Positions 1 to 8,466 of a stretch of DNA of 46,776 bases are shown in pieces (position 1 is the first letter of the stretch; every line of letters begins with the position of its first letter). This DNA is from JAJDFU01 sp964640855 (GTDB lineage: Bacteria > Bacteroidota > Bacteroidia > Chitinophagales > Saprospiraceae), in contig CAZXIX010000022.1 of NCBI GenBank assembly GCA_964640855.1, forward strand, positions 1 through 46,776, written 5' to 3'. The notes under the pieces are model-generated. The model was given only the letters and a program-made list of their open reading frames with translations. It searched no databases and was not told where the DNA came from. The translations under genes and the position numbers were made by a program.

Positions 1-61
1 AGAGTCTGGATAAACCTCCTTTAATCAAACCAGACACACTTAATTGAACTATCCCATTTTG

Positions 62-77
62 GGCGGTATTTTCCGCC
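62..77. other. Short hairpin near the left edge
   Basis: GGCGG and CCGCC pair around a six-base loop TATTTT. A second inverted pair, GTCTGG at 4-9 and CCAGAC at 30-35, lies further left. No T-run follows either, so terminator function is doubtful. No gene is visible in the first 250 bases. Confidence 0.25.
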
Positions 78-123
78 AGGTTTCCTTAACGAAATCATAA
101 CAAGGCCGTTGAACTCCAGCCTT

Positions 124-131
124 TACCTTTG
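124..131 (+). promoter_or_regulatory. Candidate Bacteroidota -7 box
   Basis: TACCTTTG matches the Bacteroidota -7 consensus TAnnTTTG. No good -33 TTG lies at the usual 19-21 base spacing; the nearest TTG is only 12 bases upstream. If it is used, transcription would start near 138 and leave a leader of about 110 bases before the first thioredoxin-like gene. Confidence 0.4.
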
Positions 132-250
132 TATATCTGGCATTTCAAAATCGTATGTCTTCTCGATCCGAAAGAGATCTCTTGATTTGACAAAGCCCAA
201 AGCTCAAGCCCGTGCCTAAACCGATAGGGCAATTCTAAATCCGGCTCATC

Positions 251-820
251 ATGAAAAACATCCTTCTCCTTTTCCTTATCGCCCTTGTTTTTTCCTGTGG
301 GGGTAATTCGACCGCCGAATCCGATAACCGGGAAGAGGCTTCTGCATCCCCTGAGCAGGAACGCACCGTGGAGGCTTCCAATCCTTCCTACGAGTCTTTT
401 CCCGTACCGGTCCATACCACTTTTTCCAGCCTGGAGGGGATTTTCAAGAAGCAGAATGACACAACCTACGTGATCAATTTCTGGGCCACCTGGTGCAAGC
501 CCTGCGTGAAGGAACTGCCCTATTTCGAGAAACTGACGGAAACCTATCGCAACGATAAGGTGAGGGTGATTCTGGTCAGCCTGGATTTCCCCAAAGACCT
601 GGAAAGAAAGCTGATCCCCTTCCTGGAGAAGTGGGATCTGCAGTCTGAGGTGGCGGTCCTCATCGACAGCCGGCAGCAAGAGTGGATCGACAAGGTGGAT
701 CCTTCCTGGGGCGGGGCCATTCCGGCTACGTTGGTTTACAGGTCCGGCGAGCGAACTTTCCTTGAGGGATCGTTTGAGAACTACGAGCAGCTGGACGAAA
801 TGCTTCGCTCCCACATGTAA
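251..820 (+). CDS. TlpA-like thioredoxin-fold lipoprotein
   Basis: This 189-residue protein begins with a short hydrophobic segment ending in a lipobox (LVFSC, Cys16), so it is probably a lipoprotein facing the periplasm. An acidic, Ser-rich linker follows, then a thioredoxin fold whose active site is FWATWCKPCVKELP near residue 80 (CxxC = CKPC). Proteins of the TlpA/ResA type reduce disulfides in the envelope, for instance on apocytochromes or other secreted proteins; the substrate cannot be read from the sequence. The ATG is followed by a normal lipoprotein signal and no better start is visible. The gene just downstream, 30 bases away, is a second thioredoxin-fold protein, so the two probably form a redox operon. 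Confidence 0.85.
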   Translation: MKNILLLFLIALVFSCGGNSTAESDNREEASASPEQERTVEASNPSYESFPVPVHTTFSSLEGIFKKQNDTTYVINFWATWCKPCVKELPYFEKLTETYRNDKVRVILVSLDFPKDLERKLIPFLEKWDLQSEVAVLIDSRQQEWIDKVDPSWGGAIPATLVYRSGERTFLEGSFENYEQLDEMLRSHM

Positions 821-850
821 TCATCACCCTTTCACAAAATCATATTGATC

Positions 851-1501
851 ATGAAAAACATCCTGAAAACGATTCTGCCGCTTACCCCCCTCGGGCTGGC
901 CACCATGGCCTTTGTTGTCCTCCCAAAGGAAGGAGCGGACGTGCTTGAAGTAGGCCAGAAAGCGCCGGCCTTTACCTTGCAAAACGCTATCGACGGGAAA
1001 TGGCATTCTTTTTCCCCGGAAACCATCGCCCAGGATCCCGAGGTCAAAGGATATACAGTAGTTTTTACTTGCAACACCTGCCCGGTAGCCCGCATGTATG
1101 AGCAACGGATCATCGATCTGCATAATAAACTGGCTCCCAAGGGATACCCCGTGGTCGCCATCCAGCCTAATTATGGAACCTATCAGGCCGGCGATGGAGA
1201 GACAGATTCCATGGAGGACATGAAAAAGCGGGCCGAACGGAAAAATTACCCTTTTGTATATCTTCAGGATACGAAGCAGGAAATCTTCCCACAGTATGGC
1301 GCCAAGCGTACCCCGGAAGTATTCTTGCTTGACGAGAACTTCATCCTCCGTTACCACGGGGCGATCGACGATAATCAAAGCAATCCGGAGGCGGCCACGC
1401 ACCAGTATGTGGAAGAGGCTGTCGCCGCCTTAGAGAAAGGTAAAGATCCCAAGATCGCTCTGACCAAGGCCGTTGGCTGCTCCATCAAAGTGAAGAAATA
1501 A
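851..1501 (+). CDS. Redoxin-domain (AhpC/TSA-like) exported protein
   Basis: This is a 216-residue redoxin. Residues 1-28 form a signal-like hydrophobic segment. The redoxin domain starts at VGQKAPAFTL, a typical peroxiredoxin/TlpA entry strand, and carries the active site FTCNTCPVARMYE (CxxC followed by Pro) near residue 75. A third Cys lies in the tail motif AVGCSIK, which I recall as a conserved ending in this redoxin subgroup. The exact substrate is unknown; thiol-disulfide exchange or peroxide reduction in the periplasm fits. A TTG two codons upstream is in frame, but the ATG gives the usual MKN signal start. It follows the TlpA-like gene in the same direction and is closed by a terminator just downstream. 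Confidence 0.8.
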   Translation: MKNILKTILPLTPLGLATMAFVVLPKEGADVLEVGQKAPAFTLQNAIDGKWHSFSPETIAQDPEVKGYTVVFTCNTCPVARMYEQRIIDLHNKLAPKGYPVVAIQPNYGTYQAGDGETDSMEDMKKRAERKNYPFVYLQDTKQEIFPQYGAKRTPEVFLLDENFILRYHGAIDDNQSNPEAATHQYVEEAVAALEKGKDPKIALTKAVGCSIKVKK

Positions 1502-1527
1502 AGCCGCGCGTTTTAAGGGTAAAAAGT

Positions 1528-1563
1528 AAAAAGGCAACCCGAGATTTCCGGGCTGCCTTTTTT
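1528..1563. terminator. Bidirectional rho-independent terminator
   Basis: A stem of AAAAAGGC plus ACCCG pairs with CGGGCT plus GCCTTTTT with one mismatch, around a loop of about six bases. The T-run on the right ends the plus-strand redoxin pair. The A-run on the left becomes a T-run on the minus strand, so it can also end the small convergent minus-strand gene. Confidence 0.8.
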
Positions 1564-1581
1564 GGTACGGGCAGTTCCGGA

Positions 1582-1746
1582 TCAGAGCGCGTTGAAGGCC
1601 TTGGCCAGATAAGTCAGAACAAATGGCAGCGCCAGCCAGAACCACTCGTTTGCATACATGAGCAGCAAGATCATGACGACCAGAGAAACCAAAAAGATTC
1701 CCCAATCCATTAAGTTGCTTCTCGTATTCGATTTTGTGGCTTCCAT
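1582..1746 (-). CDS. Small two-helix membrane protein (54 aa)
   Basis: Reading the minus strand codon by codon gives a 54-residue open frame with ATG start and TGA stop. It begins MEATKSNTRSNLMDWG, then a strongly hydrophobic stretch (IFLVSLVVMILLLMY, residues 17-31), the short polar turn ANEW, and a second hydrophobic stretch (FWLALPFVLTYLA, residues 36-48). That is a plausible hairpin membrane protein with a charged N terminus. I recognise no family. It ends just past the bidirectional terminator, which would serve as its 3' end, and a TATATTTG box (1768-1775 on the minus strand) lies about 20 bases upstream of the ATG. A longer open frame of 112 residues overlaps it in another minus-strand frame but has no protein-like composition. 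Confidence 0.6.
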   Translation of the reverse strand: MEATKSNTRSNLMDWGIFLVSLVVMILLLMYANEWFWLALPFVLTYLAKAFNAL

Positions 1747-1767
1747 AAATTCTTTTTTTGCGACTCA

Positions 1768-1775
1768 AATATATT
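1768..1775 (-). promoter_or_regulatory. Candidate -7 box for the small membrane protein
   Basis: On the minus strand the sequence reads TATATTTG, an exact TAnnTTTG match, about 21 bases upstream of the ATG of the 54-residue protein. I see no clear -33 TTG at the expected spacing. No other gene start on this strand could use it. Confidence 0.4.
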
Positions 1776-1925
1776 CAAAAAGTGGGGTTTGGCAGGCTTC
1801 ATTGGAAAGGATGATTGTCCGCTGACCCAAGAAAGGAGAACAGACCCCATTTTCCAGGCAAATCGTTCCGTGCTGTCCGCTTTCCAGATTCCTTGGCCAT
1901 TGATTTTTCCCTGACCGCGCGAAAT

Positions 1926-4900
1926 CTACATCCCTCCACTGCCTTTGCGTAATTCAGCCGGCATAAGAACCGCCGGTAAAGCCTTTTGACGGTATTCTTC
2001 GTTGAAGGAATCTACTTCCTCCAGCAGGGTTTCCAGATGAGCCCGGTAGGCTGCCCATTCCGATTTCAGATCCTCCAAACGAATGCCGACGCCCTCTGGG
2101 ATCCTGGGGTCCTGGCTATCTGCTTTTTCTTTGAGGTTCAGGGTTTCGGCGAGCAGCTTATTCGGGAAGTTGATGACATCCTGAAACGTCTTTTGCTTCG
2201 GCTGAACGAGTCCTTCCTCCCACTGGACCAGTTGCTGGCTGATTTCGCGGGCCCGCTTGCTCAGTTCCTCTTCTTCGGTCTGTTCTTTCAGCTGCTTTTC
2301 AAGACCGTCAAACTGTTGTTTCAATTGCTGGACCTGATTGACCGAGCGGGCGATCTCAGCGGCCATCGATTCGATATCGTACAACAGATTTTGTTGCCTG
2401 GCGTAGGCTGCCTCATTGACCTCCAGACGAGGGTCGGGAATAAGCCGGCAGGTCTCGGTCAGGGTATCTGCCCCGGCAATGAGTTGGAGGACATACCTGC
2501 CCGGGCCGACATGGCTACCTGCGTAATTGCCGTAAACGAAGCAACTTTGGGTGGCGGGCAGGGTCGCTCGTCTGAGATCCCAGTAAAATCGATTCATCCT
2601 CTTTTCTTTGGGTAGGGTCCGGGGGGGCGGAGGACCGCCGGGATAGGGTTTGAAGGAAGGGTCGGGTTCGCTGGCATACTGGATCAGTTCCGAACCGTCC
2701 TCGTCCAGTATGCGCAATTTTATGCCCAGGCTGTCCGGCATTTCCGGCAGAAAATAGGTAACAGGGAATCCATCGGGCTGATTCTGGCCCATCCCTTCCG
2801 GAGAGCTGCTGCCTGCTCCCGACCAAAACCGTACCTGATCGGCCGGTGAGAACAGTCGGACTCGGGTCGTATCCTTTTCAGATTCCCATTGGCGTAAGGG
2901 ATTGATGTCGTCCAATATCCAGAATCCCCTGCCGGCCGTGGAAAGGACCAGATCGTTTGCCTCGTGGGCAAGATCGGTGATGGGGAGATGCGGCAGGTTC
3001 AATTGCAAACTTTGCCAGTAGGTTCCATTATCTACCGACCAGTAGAAGCCCGTTTCCGTGCCGGCGAATAAAAGTCCTTCTTTTTCCGGGTCTTCCCGGA
3101 CCACCCGGACAAAGGCATCCCCGGGGAGGTTGCTTTCGATACGCGACCAGCTTTCTCCGTAATTCTCCGTATACAGGATCAGCGGGGTCTGATCCATGAA
3201 TTTATACCGGGTGACGGCCACATAAGCGCTCCCATCCCGGTGGGGAGAAGCATCGATGGCGTTGATCAGGGATTCCGGAAGGAAGTCGGGGGTTACATTT
3301 TTCCAGCTCCCGCCACCGTCTCGGGTGATATGGATCAAACCGTCGTCGCTGCCGGCCCAAAGGACACCTTTTTCCCGGGCCGAGGCTTCCAGGTAGCTCA
3401 GGGTGTTGTAGTTTTCGCCACCGGCGGCCTCATTGGTGAAGGGCAGACCGCCCGCTCCCTGCCGGGTCGTGTCGTTTCGGGTAAGGTCGGGGCTGATCTC
3501 TTCCCAGGATTGCCCGCCGTCCCGGCTTCGAAGCACCATTTGGGCGCCCTGGTAGATCGTCGTCGGTTCGAAAGGGTCAGCGATCAGCGGATTGTTCCAG
3601 TTAAACCGGTATTTCATCTCCTTGGGCATGGTACCCAGGTTGATCGCCGGATAGGCCATAATGTCCNNNNNNNNNNAATGTCCTGCACCAGACCGGTTCT
3701 TTCGTCGTAGACATCGATAAATCCCTGTATGCTGTTGCCGTAGATCCGGGTCGGATTATCCGGATCGAAGGCGATGAAAGCACTTTCCCCTCCGGAAACA
3801 GCCTTCCAGTCCCGGATGCCGATACCGGCCGCATTACTGCGGCTGGCGATGGCCACGGTCGAATTGTCTTGTTGCCCGCCATAGATTCGATAGGGAAACT
3901 GCCGATCCGTGATGACCCGGTAGAATTGGGCCGTGGGCTGATTGGCCTGGGTACTCCAGGATTCTCCCCCGTTAAAGCTGATGCAAGCCCCCCCGTCGTT
4001 GGCAAGGATCATATTCCGGGGATCATTCGGATTGATCCAGAGATCGTGCTGGTCGGAATGGGGATTGGAGACGGGGGTAAAGTTTTGGCCCCCGTCGATC
4101 GAACGGAGCATCTCGGCGTTGAGCACATAGACGGTATTGGGGTTGACCGGGTCGGCAAATATCTCGGTATAATACCAGGCCCGGGTGATCGTGCGCCGGT
4201 CTCCCGTGCTCCGGCTCCAGCTCTTTCCGCCATCTGTCGACCGGAAAACGCCGCCTTCCTCCGCTTCGATATTGGCATAAACGATCTCGGGGTCCGCCGG
4301 AGATACCGATACGGCCACTTTGCCCATCTCCTCCGGCAGCCCTTTTTCCAATCGTTCCCAATGGTTTCCGCCGTCTTTGCTTTGGTAAATTCCGGAGCCG
4401 GGACCTCCGCTGCGGATCTCCCAGGGCGTTCGCTGATGATCCCAAAATCCGGCATACAGTATGCGGGGGTTGCGGGGATCCATGGAAAGATCGCAGGCGC
4501 CGGCGGTCTCATGGACAAACAGGACTTTCTCCCAGTTCTTGCCGCCGTCCTCCGAGCGGTAGATCCCTCGATCCTCGCTTGGGCCGTACAAGGCTCCCTG
4601 GACGGCTACATAGACCCGGTCCGGGTCATCCGGATGAACGACAACCGCCGCAATGTGGCGGGAGAGGGGCAAGCCGATGGGTTGCCAGCTTTCACCGCCG
4701 TCGGTGGATTTGTACATCCCGTCGCCGGCCGAGGTCATCACGCCCCGCACGGCATGTTCGCCCATACCTACGTAGATGACGTTGGGATCCGAAGGCGCTA
4801 TGGCGATCGCACCCACGGAGCCCGTCTGAAAGAAATCATCGGATACGTTGGTCCATCGGTTGCCGGCATCCTCGGTTTTCCAGAGGCCACCGCCCGTTGA

Positions 4901-5131
4901 GCCGAAAAAATAGAGAAGGGGATTGCCCGGCACCCCCGCTACCGCATTGGAACGCCCGCCCCGGTAAGGACCGATGTTTCGCCATGCCAATCCTTGCAAA
5001 TAGCTTTCGTTCAGACCGGAGGTTTGAGATCCTGCCGGAAAGTTATTTGATAACAAAAAGTAAAGGGTAAATAGAAGAAGCTTAGGTATACGAAATCGCT
5101 CCATTTCCGGAGAAAAATTCTCGAAATGCAT
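1926..5131 (-). CDS. Asp-box (BNR) / sortilin-like beta-propeller secreted protein, split by an assembly gap
   Basis: Two minus-strand open frames, one on each side of the N-run, belong to one protein of about 1062 residues. An N-terminal signal (RIPKLLLFTLYFLLS) is followed by many Asp-box repeats of the form S-x-D-x-G-x-x-W (KSTDGGESW, RSEDGGKNW, QSKDGGNHW, RSTDGGKSW and, after the gap, RSRDGGQSW, ITRDGGGSW), the signature of sialidase/VPS10-like propellers. The last third lacks Asp boxes and has a Gln/Glu-rich helical stretch (KQQFDGLEKQLKEQ). Proteins of this architecture are common in Bacteroidota and usually annotated as glycosyl hydrolases, but no catalytic residues can be assigned, so the function is open. 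Removing the Ns and one copy of a 7-base flanking duplicate restores the frame exactly. A second Met at 5104 (MERFRIPK) gives a more typical signal peptide. Confidence 0.85.
3667..3676. other. Scaffold gap of 10 Ns inside the propeller gene
   Basis: The ten Ns are flanked on both sides by the same seven bases, AATGTCC (3660-3666 and 3677-3683). This is what two overlapping contig ends joined by a placeholder gap would give. Merging the duplicates yields an uninterrupted reading frame with the junction residues LVQDIMAYPAINLG. The gap is therefore probably an artefact and not missing sequence. Confidence 0.85.
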
Positions 5132-5230
5132 GGTTAGGTATGTTAGATGAACCCCAAAGGCAAATGCCTATTTCGAGCAAAAGGTAATAAAACCCCTTGA
5201 AACGGTATTTTCTGCAGAGCGAATGGTCGG

Positions 5231-5839
5231 TCAGAGAGCCTCCAACTTCTGTAATTCGATCTCCAACATCTCCGGTGAACGGAAATGAATAGCGTGCAGA
5301 CCCACTTCCCGGGCTCCGCTCACGTTGGGCTCATTATCGTCAATGAAAACGGCCTTTTCCGGGTCCAGGCCGTATCGTTCGATCAGGAGTTCGTAGATCT
5401 TTGGGTCCGGCTTGATCAGTTTTTCTTCTCCCGATACCAGGATGCCCTCAAAGTGGGAATTCAACCAGGGAAATTTTTCCTTTGCTACCGGAAAAGTTTC
5501 TTGCGACCAGTTGGTCAGGGCAAGCAGACGATGGGATTGCCGCTCGTAGATCGTTTTCAGAATAGCCAAGGTGCCTTCGATCGGACCGCTGATCATTTCC
5601 GGCCATCTTCCATAATAAGCGCGGATCAATTCTTCCCATTCCGGATGACGCTCAACCAGCCATTCTGTGGCTTCCTCCAGCGGCCGACCGGCATCCTGAA
5701 GACCGTTCCATTCGGGAGTAGCTATCTCCCGGAGAAAGTATTCCATACGTTCTTCCTCCGAAATGAGTTGGCGAAATAAATGGCGCGGGTTCCAGTCGAT
5801 CAGGACACCTCCCAGGTCAAAAACCACCGTATTTAACAT
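5231..5839 (-). CDS. HAD-family phosphatase, YihX-like
   Basis: This 202-residue haloacid dehalogenase-superfamily hydrolase (subfamily IA) has motif I as FDLGGVLIDWN near the N terminus, motif II as ALTNWS, motif III lysine in LIKPDPKIYE, and motif IV as FIDDNEPNV. In motif I the second Asp of the usual DxD is Gly, as in the YihX glucose-1-phosphatase group, so this is probably a small sugar-phosphate or nucleotide phosphatase. A helical cap lies between motifs I and II (roughly residues 20-95). It is divergent from the RimK-like gene, and nothing nearby fixes the substrate. The ATG immediately precedes the first beta strand, as expected for the family. Confidence 0.85.
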   Translation of the reverse strand: MLNTVVFDLGGVLIDWNPRHLFRQLISEEERMEYFLREIATPEWNGLQDAGRPLEEATEWLVERHPEWEELIRAYYGRWPEMISGPIEGTLAILKTIYERQSHRLLALTNWSQETFPVAKEKFPWLNSHFEGILVSGEEKLIKPDPKIYELLIERYGLDPEKAVFIDDNEPNVSGAREVGLHAIHFRSPEMLEIELQKLEAL

Positions 5840-5929
5840 AGAAAATGGGCATTTTGGAGGCCTCGAATTTAGTTTTTTTTCGAAACGATTGCGCGTGAAA
5901 CCGTATTTTCCTTATTTGAATGTTTCGGC

Positions 5930-6835
5930 ATGCGATTCCTAATTCTGTCCCGGGGACCCTTTCTTTATTCCACGCAGAGCCTGTATTCGTCGGCACGAAA
6001 AAGAGGGCATGCGGTGACTGTAGTGGATCATACTTTTTGCACCATTCAAACGGGAAACGGCCAGGGGGGCATATTTTACGAAGGAAGGATGTTAGAGGGT
6101 ATCGACGGGATCATTCCCCGGATCGGCCCCTCGGTGACAAGCCTTGGCGCTACCCTGATCGGTCAATTTGTAGCCCAGGGGTCGGTATCGCTGCTGACGG
6201 CAGATTCGCTTCTACAGGCCCGGGACAAGTTCAGAAGCCTCCAGATCCTGGATCGAAAAGGAGTGCCCGTACCCAATACCGTTCTCCTTTCCGGAACCCA
6301 TGGATTGGAACTTGTGGTAGAAAGCCTGGGGGGGTTCCCCGTGGTTTTAAAATTGCATGGGGCTACCCACGGAGAAGGGGTTATGTTGCTCGACAATATG
6401 ATCCAGCTCAAACCCGCCGTGGAGGCTTTCGAACACCTCAAACAGCAAGTGATGTTGCAACAATTCATCCGGGAGGCCTCCGGAGAGGACATTCGGGCCC
6501 TGGTCATCGGAGGTGAGGTCGTGGCCGCTATGCGCCGACAAGCGCGTCCGGACGACTTTCGGGCCAACCTTCACCAGGGAGGCACCGGCCAGTCGGTATC
6601 CTTGTCCAAAAGAGAACAAAAACTCGCTGTCCGGGCGGCTCGAACCCTGGGGCTGGAAGTGGCAGGCGTCGATTTCCTGCGTTCCAAACGGGGTCCTCTG
6701 TTTCTGGAAGTGAATGCTTCGCCGGGCCTGGAGGGGATCGAACAGATCTCGAGGGTAGATGTCGCCGGGAAGATCATCCGACGGCTGGAATCGTTGGTCC
6801 GGGAAAAAAAGATGCCGCATGCCGATCGTACTTAA
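5930..6835 (+). CDS. RimK-family ATP-grasp ligase
   Basis: This is a 301-residue ATP-grasp ligase of the RimK type (ATP-dependent addition of glutamate or another amino acid to a carboxylate). Visible parts in order are an N-terminal strand MRFLILSRGP, the ATP-binding segment FPVVLKLHGATHGEGV near residue 138, the FIREASGEDIRALVIGG block near 184, RRQARPDDFRANLHQGG near 203, and the Mg-binding end of the site, GPLFLEVNASPGLEGIE, near 265. RimK acts on ribosomal protein S6 in E. coli, but most relatives have unknown acceptors. Its 3' end overlaps the next gene by 17 bases, pointing to translational coupling with an aspartoacylase-like hydrolase. Related genomes often carry this pair, sometimes with a retropepsin-like zinc protease that I do not see here. 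Confidence 0.85.
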   Translation: MRFLILSRGPFLYSTQSLYSSARKRGHAVTVVDHTFCTIQTGNGQGGIFYEGRMLEGIDGIIPRIGPSVTSLGATLIGQFVAQGSVSLLTADSLLQARDKFRSLQILDRKGVPVPNTVLLSGTHGLELVVESLGGFPVVLKLHGATHGEGVMLLDNMIQLKPAVEAFEHLKQQVMLQQFIREASGEDIRALVIGGEVVAAMRRQARPDDFRANLHQGGTGQSVSLSKREQKLAVRAARTLGLEVAGVDFLRSKRGPLFLEVNASPGLEGIEQISRVDVAGKIIRRLESLVREKKMPHADRT

Positions 6836-7763
6836 CCGAAAAGAAATACTTCCCGGCCAACGGATGACCATCGGCTTGCCGGCCGGCCGCCTACCCACAG
6901 GGAGACAGGTTACGGTCAAGGTGGAGGTTGTCCGAAGCCTGCAGGACGGCCCGGCCGTGCTCCTTCTCGGGGGCATGCACGGCGATGAGGTCAACGGGAT
7001 TGAAATCGTCCGGAGGGCGCTGGCTTCCTCCTGGATGCAACGCTTGCAATCGGGTACGGTCATCGCGATTCCCTTGCTCAACGTCTACGGCTTTATCAAT
7101 GGCCGGCGCGAGACGCCGGACGGGAAAGACATCAATCGTTGTTTTCCGGGAAGCAGCCGAGGATCCATGGCCGCCCGGCTGGCCGCTATCCTGAGCAAAA
7201 AGATCCTGCCGCTCATCGATTGGGGGATTGATTTCCACACCGGAGCAGCCCAGATCTACAATCATCCTCAGCTTCGCTATTCTCCGGGTGATCCGCGTGC
7301 GCTGGAGTTGGCCCAAAGCTTTGCTTCTCCTTTTCTGGTTCCCAAAATGCCCATTTCCAAATCCCTGCGGAAAACCTTTCTCCGCAACCAACGAACCATA
7401 CTCATCTACGAAGGAGGGGAGAATCTGCGTCTGGATCCTTTCTGCATCGAAAAAGCCCAGGAAGGATTGAAGCGACTCTTTTCCCAACAGGGCATGTTGG
7501 ACAGCCCACCCCGGCCGGAAAATAAATCGATTCGATTGGGCAGGACATCCTGGCAGCGCTCGCCTGCCTCGGGGCTTTTCCAGTGGTTTAAGTCCTCCGG
7601 CCAACGAGCCGTTGAAGGGGAGCCTCTGGGAGTGATCCGCTTGCCCTATGGTTCGGGAGAAACGGTCATTAAAGCCAGAGAATCCGGTTACATCATCGGG
7701 CACTCCAACGCCACCCTCGTCAGCCAGGGGGATGCCCTGTTCCATTTGGGACAAGCAGACTGA
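6819..7763 (+). CDS. Succinylglutamate desuccinylase/aspartoacylase-family zinc hydrolase
   Basis: This 314-residue zinc-dependent amidohydrolase belongs to the AstE/ASPA branch of the M14 carboxypeptidase fold. Zinc ligands are seen in LLGGMHGDEVNG (HxxE, about residues 51-54) and in WGIDFHTGA (His near 145). A conserved NGRRETPDGKDINRCFPG block and a candidate catalytic Glu in LIYEGGE follow. The last 80 residues resemble the beta-rich C-terminal domain of this family (GEPLGVIRLPYG, with a final YIIGHSNATLVSQGDALFHL). The family removes acyl or aminoacyl groups from amide-linked carboxylates. A start 20 codons further upstream is open, but the MPIVLNRKE start is more typical and still overlaps the RimK gene, which suggests opposed action on one substrate class. 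Confidence 0.82.
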   Translation: MPIVLNRKEILPGQRMTIGLPAGRLPTGRQVTVKVEVVRSLQDGPAVLLLGGMHGDEVNGIEIVRRALASSWMQRLQSGTVIAIPLLNVYGFINGRRETPDGKDINRCFPGSSRGSMAARLAAILSKKILPLIDWGIDFHTGAAQIYNHPQLRYSPGDPRALELAQSFASPFLVPKMPISKSLRKTFLRNQRTILIYEGGENLRLDPFCIEKAQEGLKRLFSQQGMLDSPPRPENKSIRLGRTSWQRSPASGLFQWFKSSGQRAVEGEPLGVIRLPYGSGETVIKARESGYIIGHSNATLVSQGDALFHLGQAD

Positions 7764-7816
7764 GGGATTGGCCAACATCCGTCTCCCTTCCGGGAATCGA
7801 TTGTCGGAAGCCTTTT

Positions 7817-7824
7817 TATTTTTG
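7817..7824 (+). promoter_or_regulatory. Candidate -7 box for the PepSY-type gene
   Basis: TATTTTTG matches TAnnTTTG exactly and lies 22 bases before the TTG start codon, so transcription would begin near 7830. A TTG sits only 13 bases upstream, too close for a normal -33 element. The position supports the downstream TTG start. Confidence 0.45.
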
Positions 7825-7846
7825 TTTTTCACCAAAAATCACCGGC

Positions 7847-8386
7847 TTGACCAACAGGATCATCCGTTCGCTCCGTCAATTTCGTTCCTACCATAAATAT
7901 GTGGGTTTAGGGATCGGGCTCATCCTGCTGATCAGCGCTCTGACGGGTATTTTCCTGGCCTGGAAAAAGGACATTGACCTGCTGCAACCCCCCACCCAAA
8001 AGGGAGAAGCTTCTGAATTGACCGCCTGGCTGCCGCTCCAGCAATTGGCGGATTCGGCTCAGCTGGCAATGTGGCACTACCACCCGGAAGGGAAAGATCT
8101 GGCCATCGACCGCATGGATGTCCGCCCCGCAAAGGGGGTGATCAAGGTTTTATTCGAGAAAGGTTGGTGGGAAGTTCAGGTCGATGGCTCTACGGGCCGG
8201 GTGCTCTCTATTGCACGAAGGCATTCGGATTGGATCGAGAAGGTACACGACGGGTCCATTGTTTCCGATGGCTTCAAACTCCTGTCCATGAATGTGCTCG
8301 GGATCGGCTGCCTGGTCATGATCGCCACCGGCCTCTGGCTCTGGTACGGCCCCAAAGTATACCGCCAAATGCGCCGTCATCGCTGA
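7847..8386 (+). CDS. PepSY-associated transmembrane protein
   Basis: This 179-residue inner-membrane protein has one helix near the N terminus (YVGLGIGLILLISALTGIFL), a periplasmic PepSY-like domain (GWWEVQVDGSTGRVLSIARR near residue 105) and a C-terminal helix (GIGCLVMIATGLWLWYGP), ending in a basic tail. The order fits short PepSY-TM proteins, which are often linked to iron or respiratory functions. The HSDWIEKVHDGS segment resembles the conserved H...H stretch of that family. There is no in-frame ATG near the first helix; TTG is the most sensible start, and the next Met would delete the helix. No iron-uptake genes are adjacent. Confidence 0.75.
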   Translation: MTNRIIRSLRQFRSYHKYVGLGIGLILLISALTGIFLAWKKDIDLLQPPTQKGEASELTAWLPLQQLADSAQLAMWHYHPEGKDLAIDRMDVRPAKGVIKVLFEKGWWEVQVDGSTGRVLSIARRHSDWIEKVHDGSIVSDGFKLLSMNVLGIGCLVMIATGLWLWYGPKVYRQMRRHR

Positions 8387-8466
8387 TGGAAAAGTGCTTC
8401 GTGATTTTGTAGATTAACCGGCAGGACAAGCAAATGAAAAAAGCTGAAGGCTGAAAATACCCGCCC

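Noticed and set aside
1430..1768. 112-codon minus-strand frame overlapping the small membrane protein
   Set aside because: Runs through the redoxin gene and the terminator; composition is not protein-like, while the shorter frame in another register has two clean helices.
1926..5131. Frameshifted pseudogene interpretation of the propeller gene
   Set aside because: The break coincides exactly with the N-run and a seven-base duplicate; removal restores the frame, so an assembly cause is far more likely.
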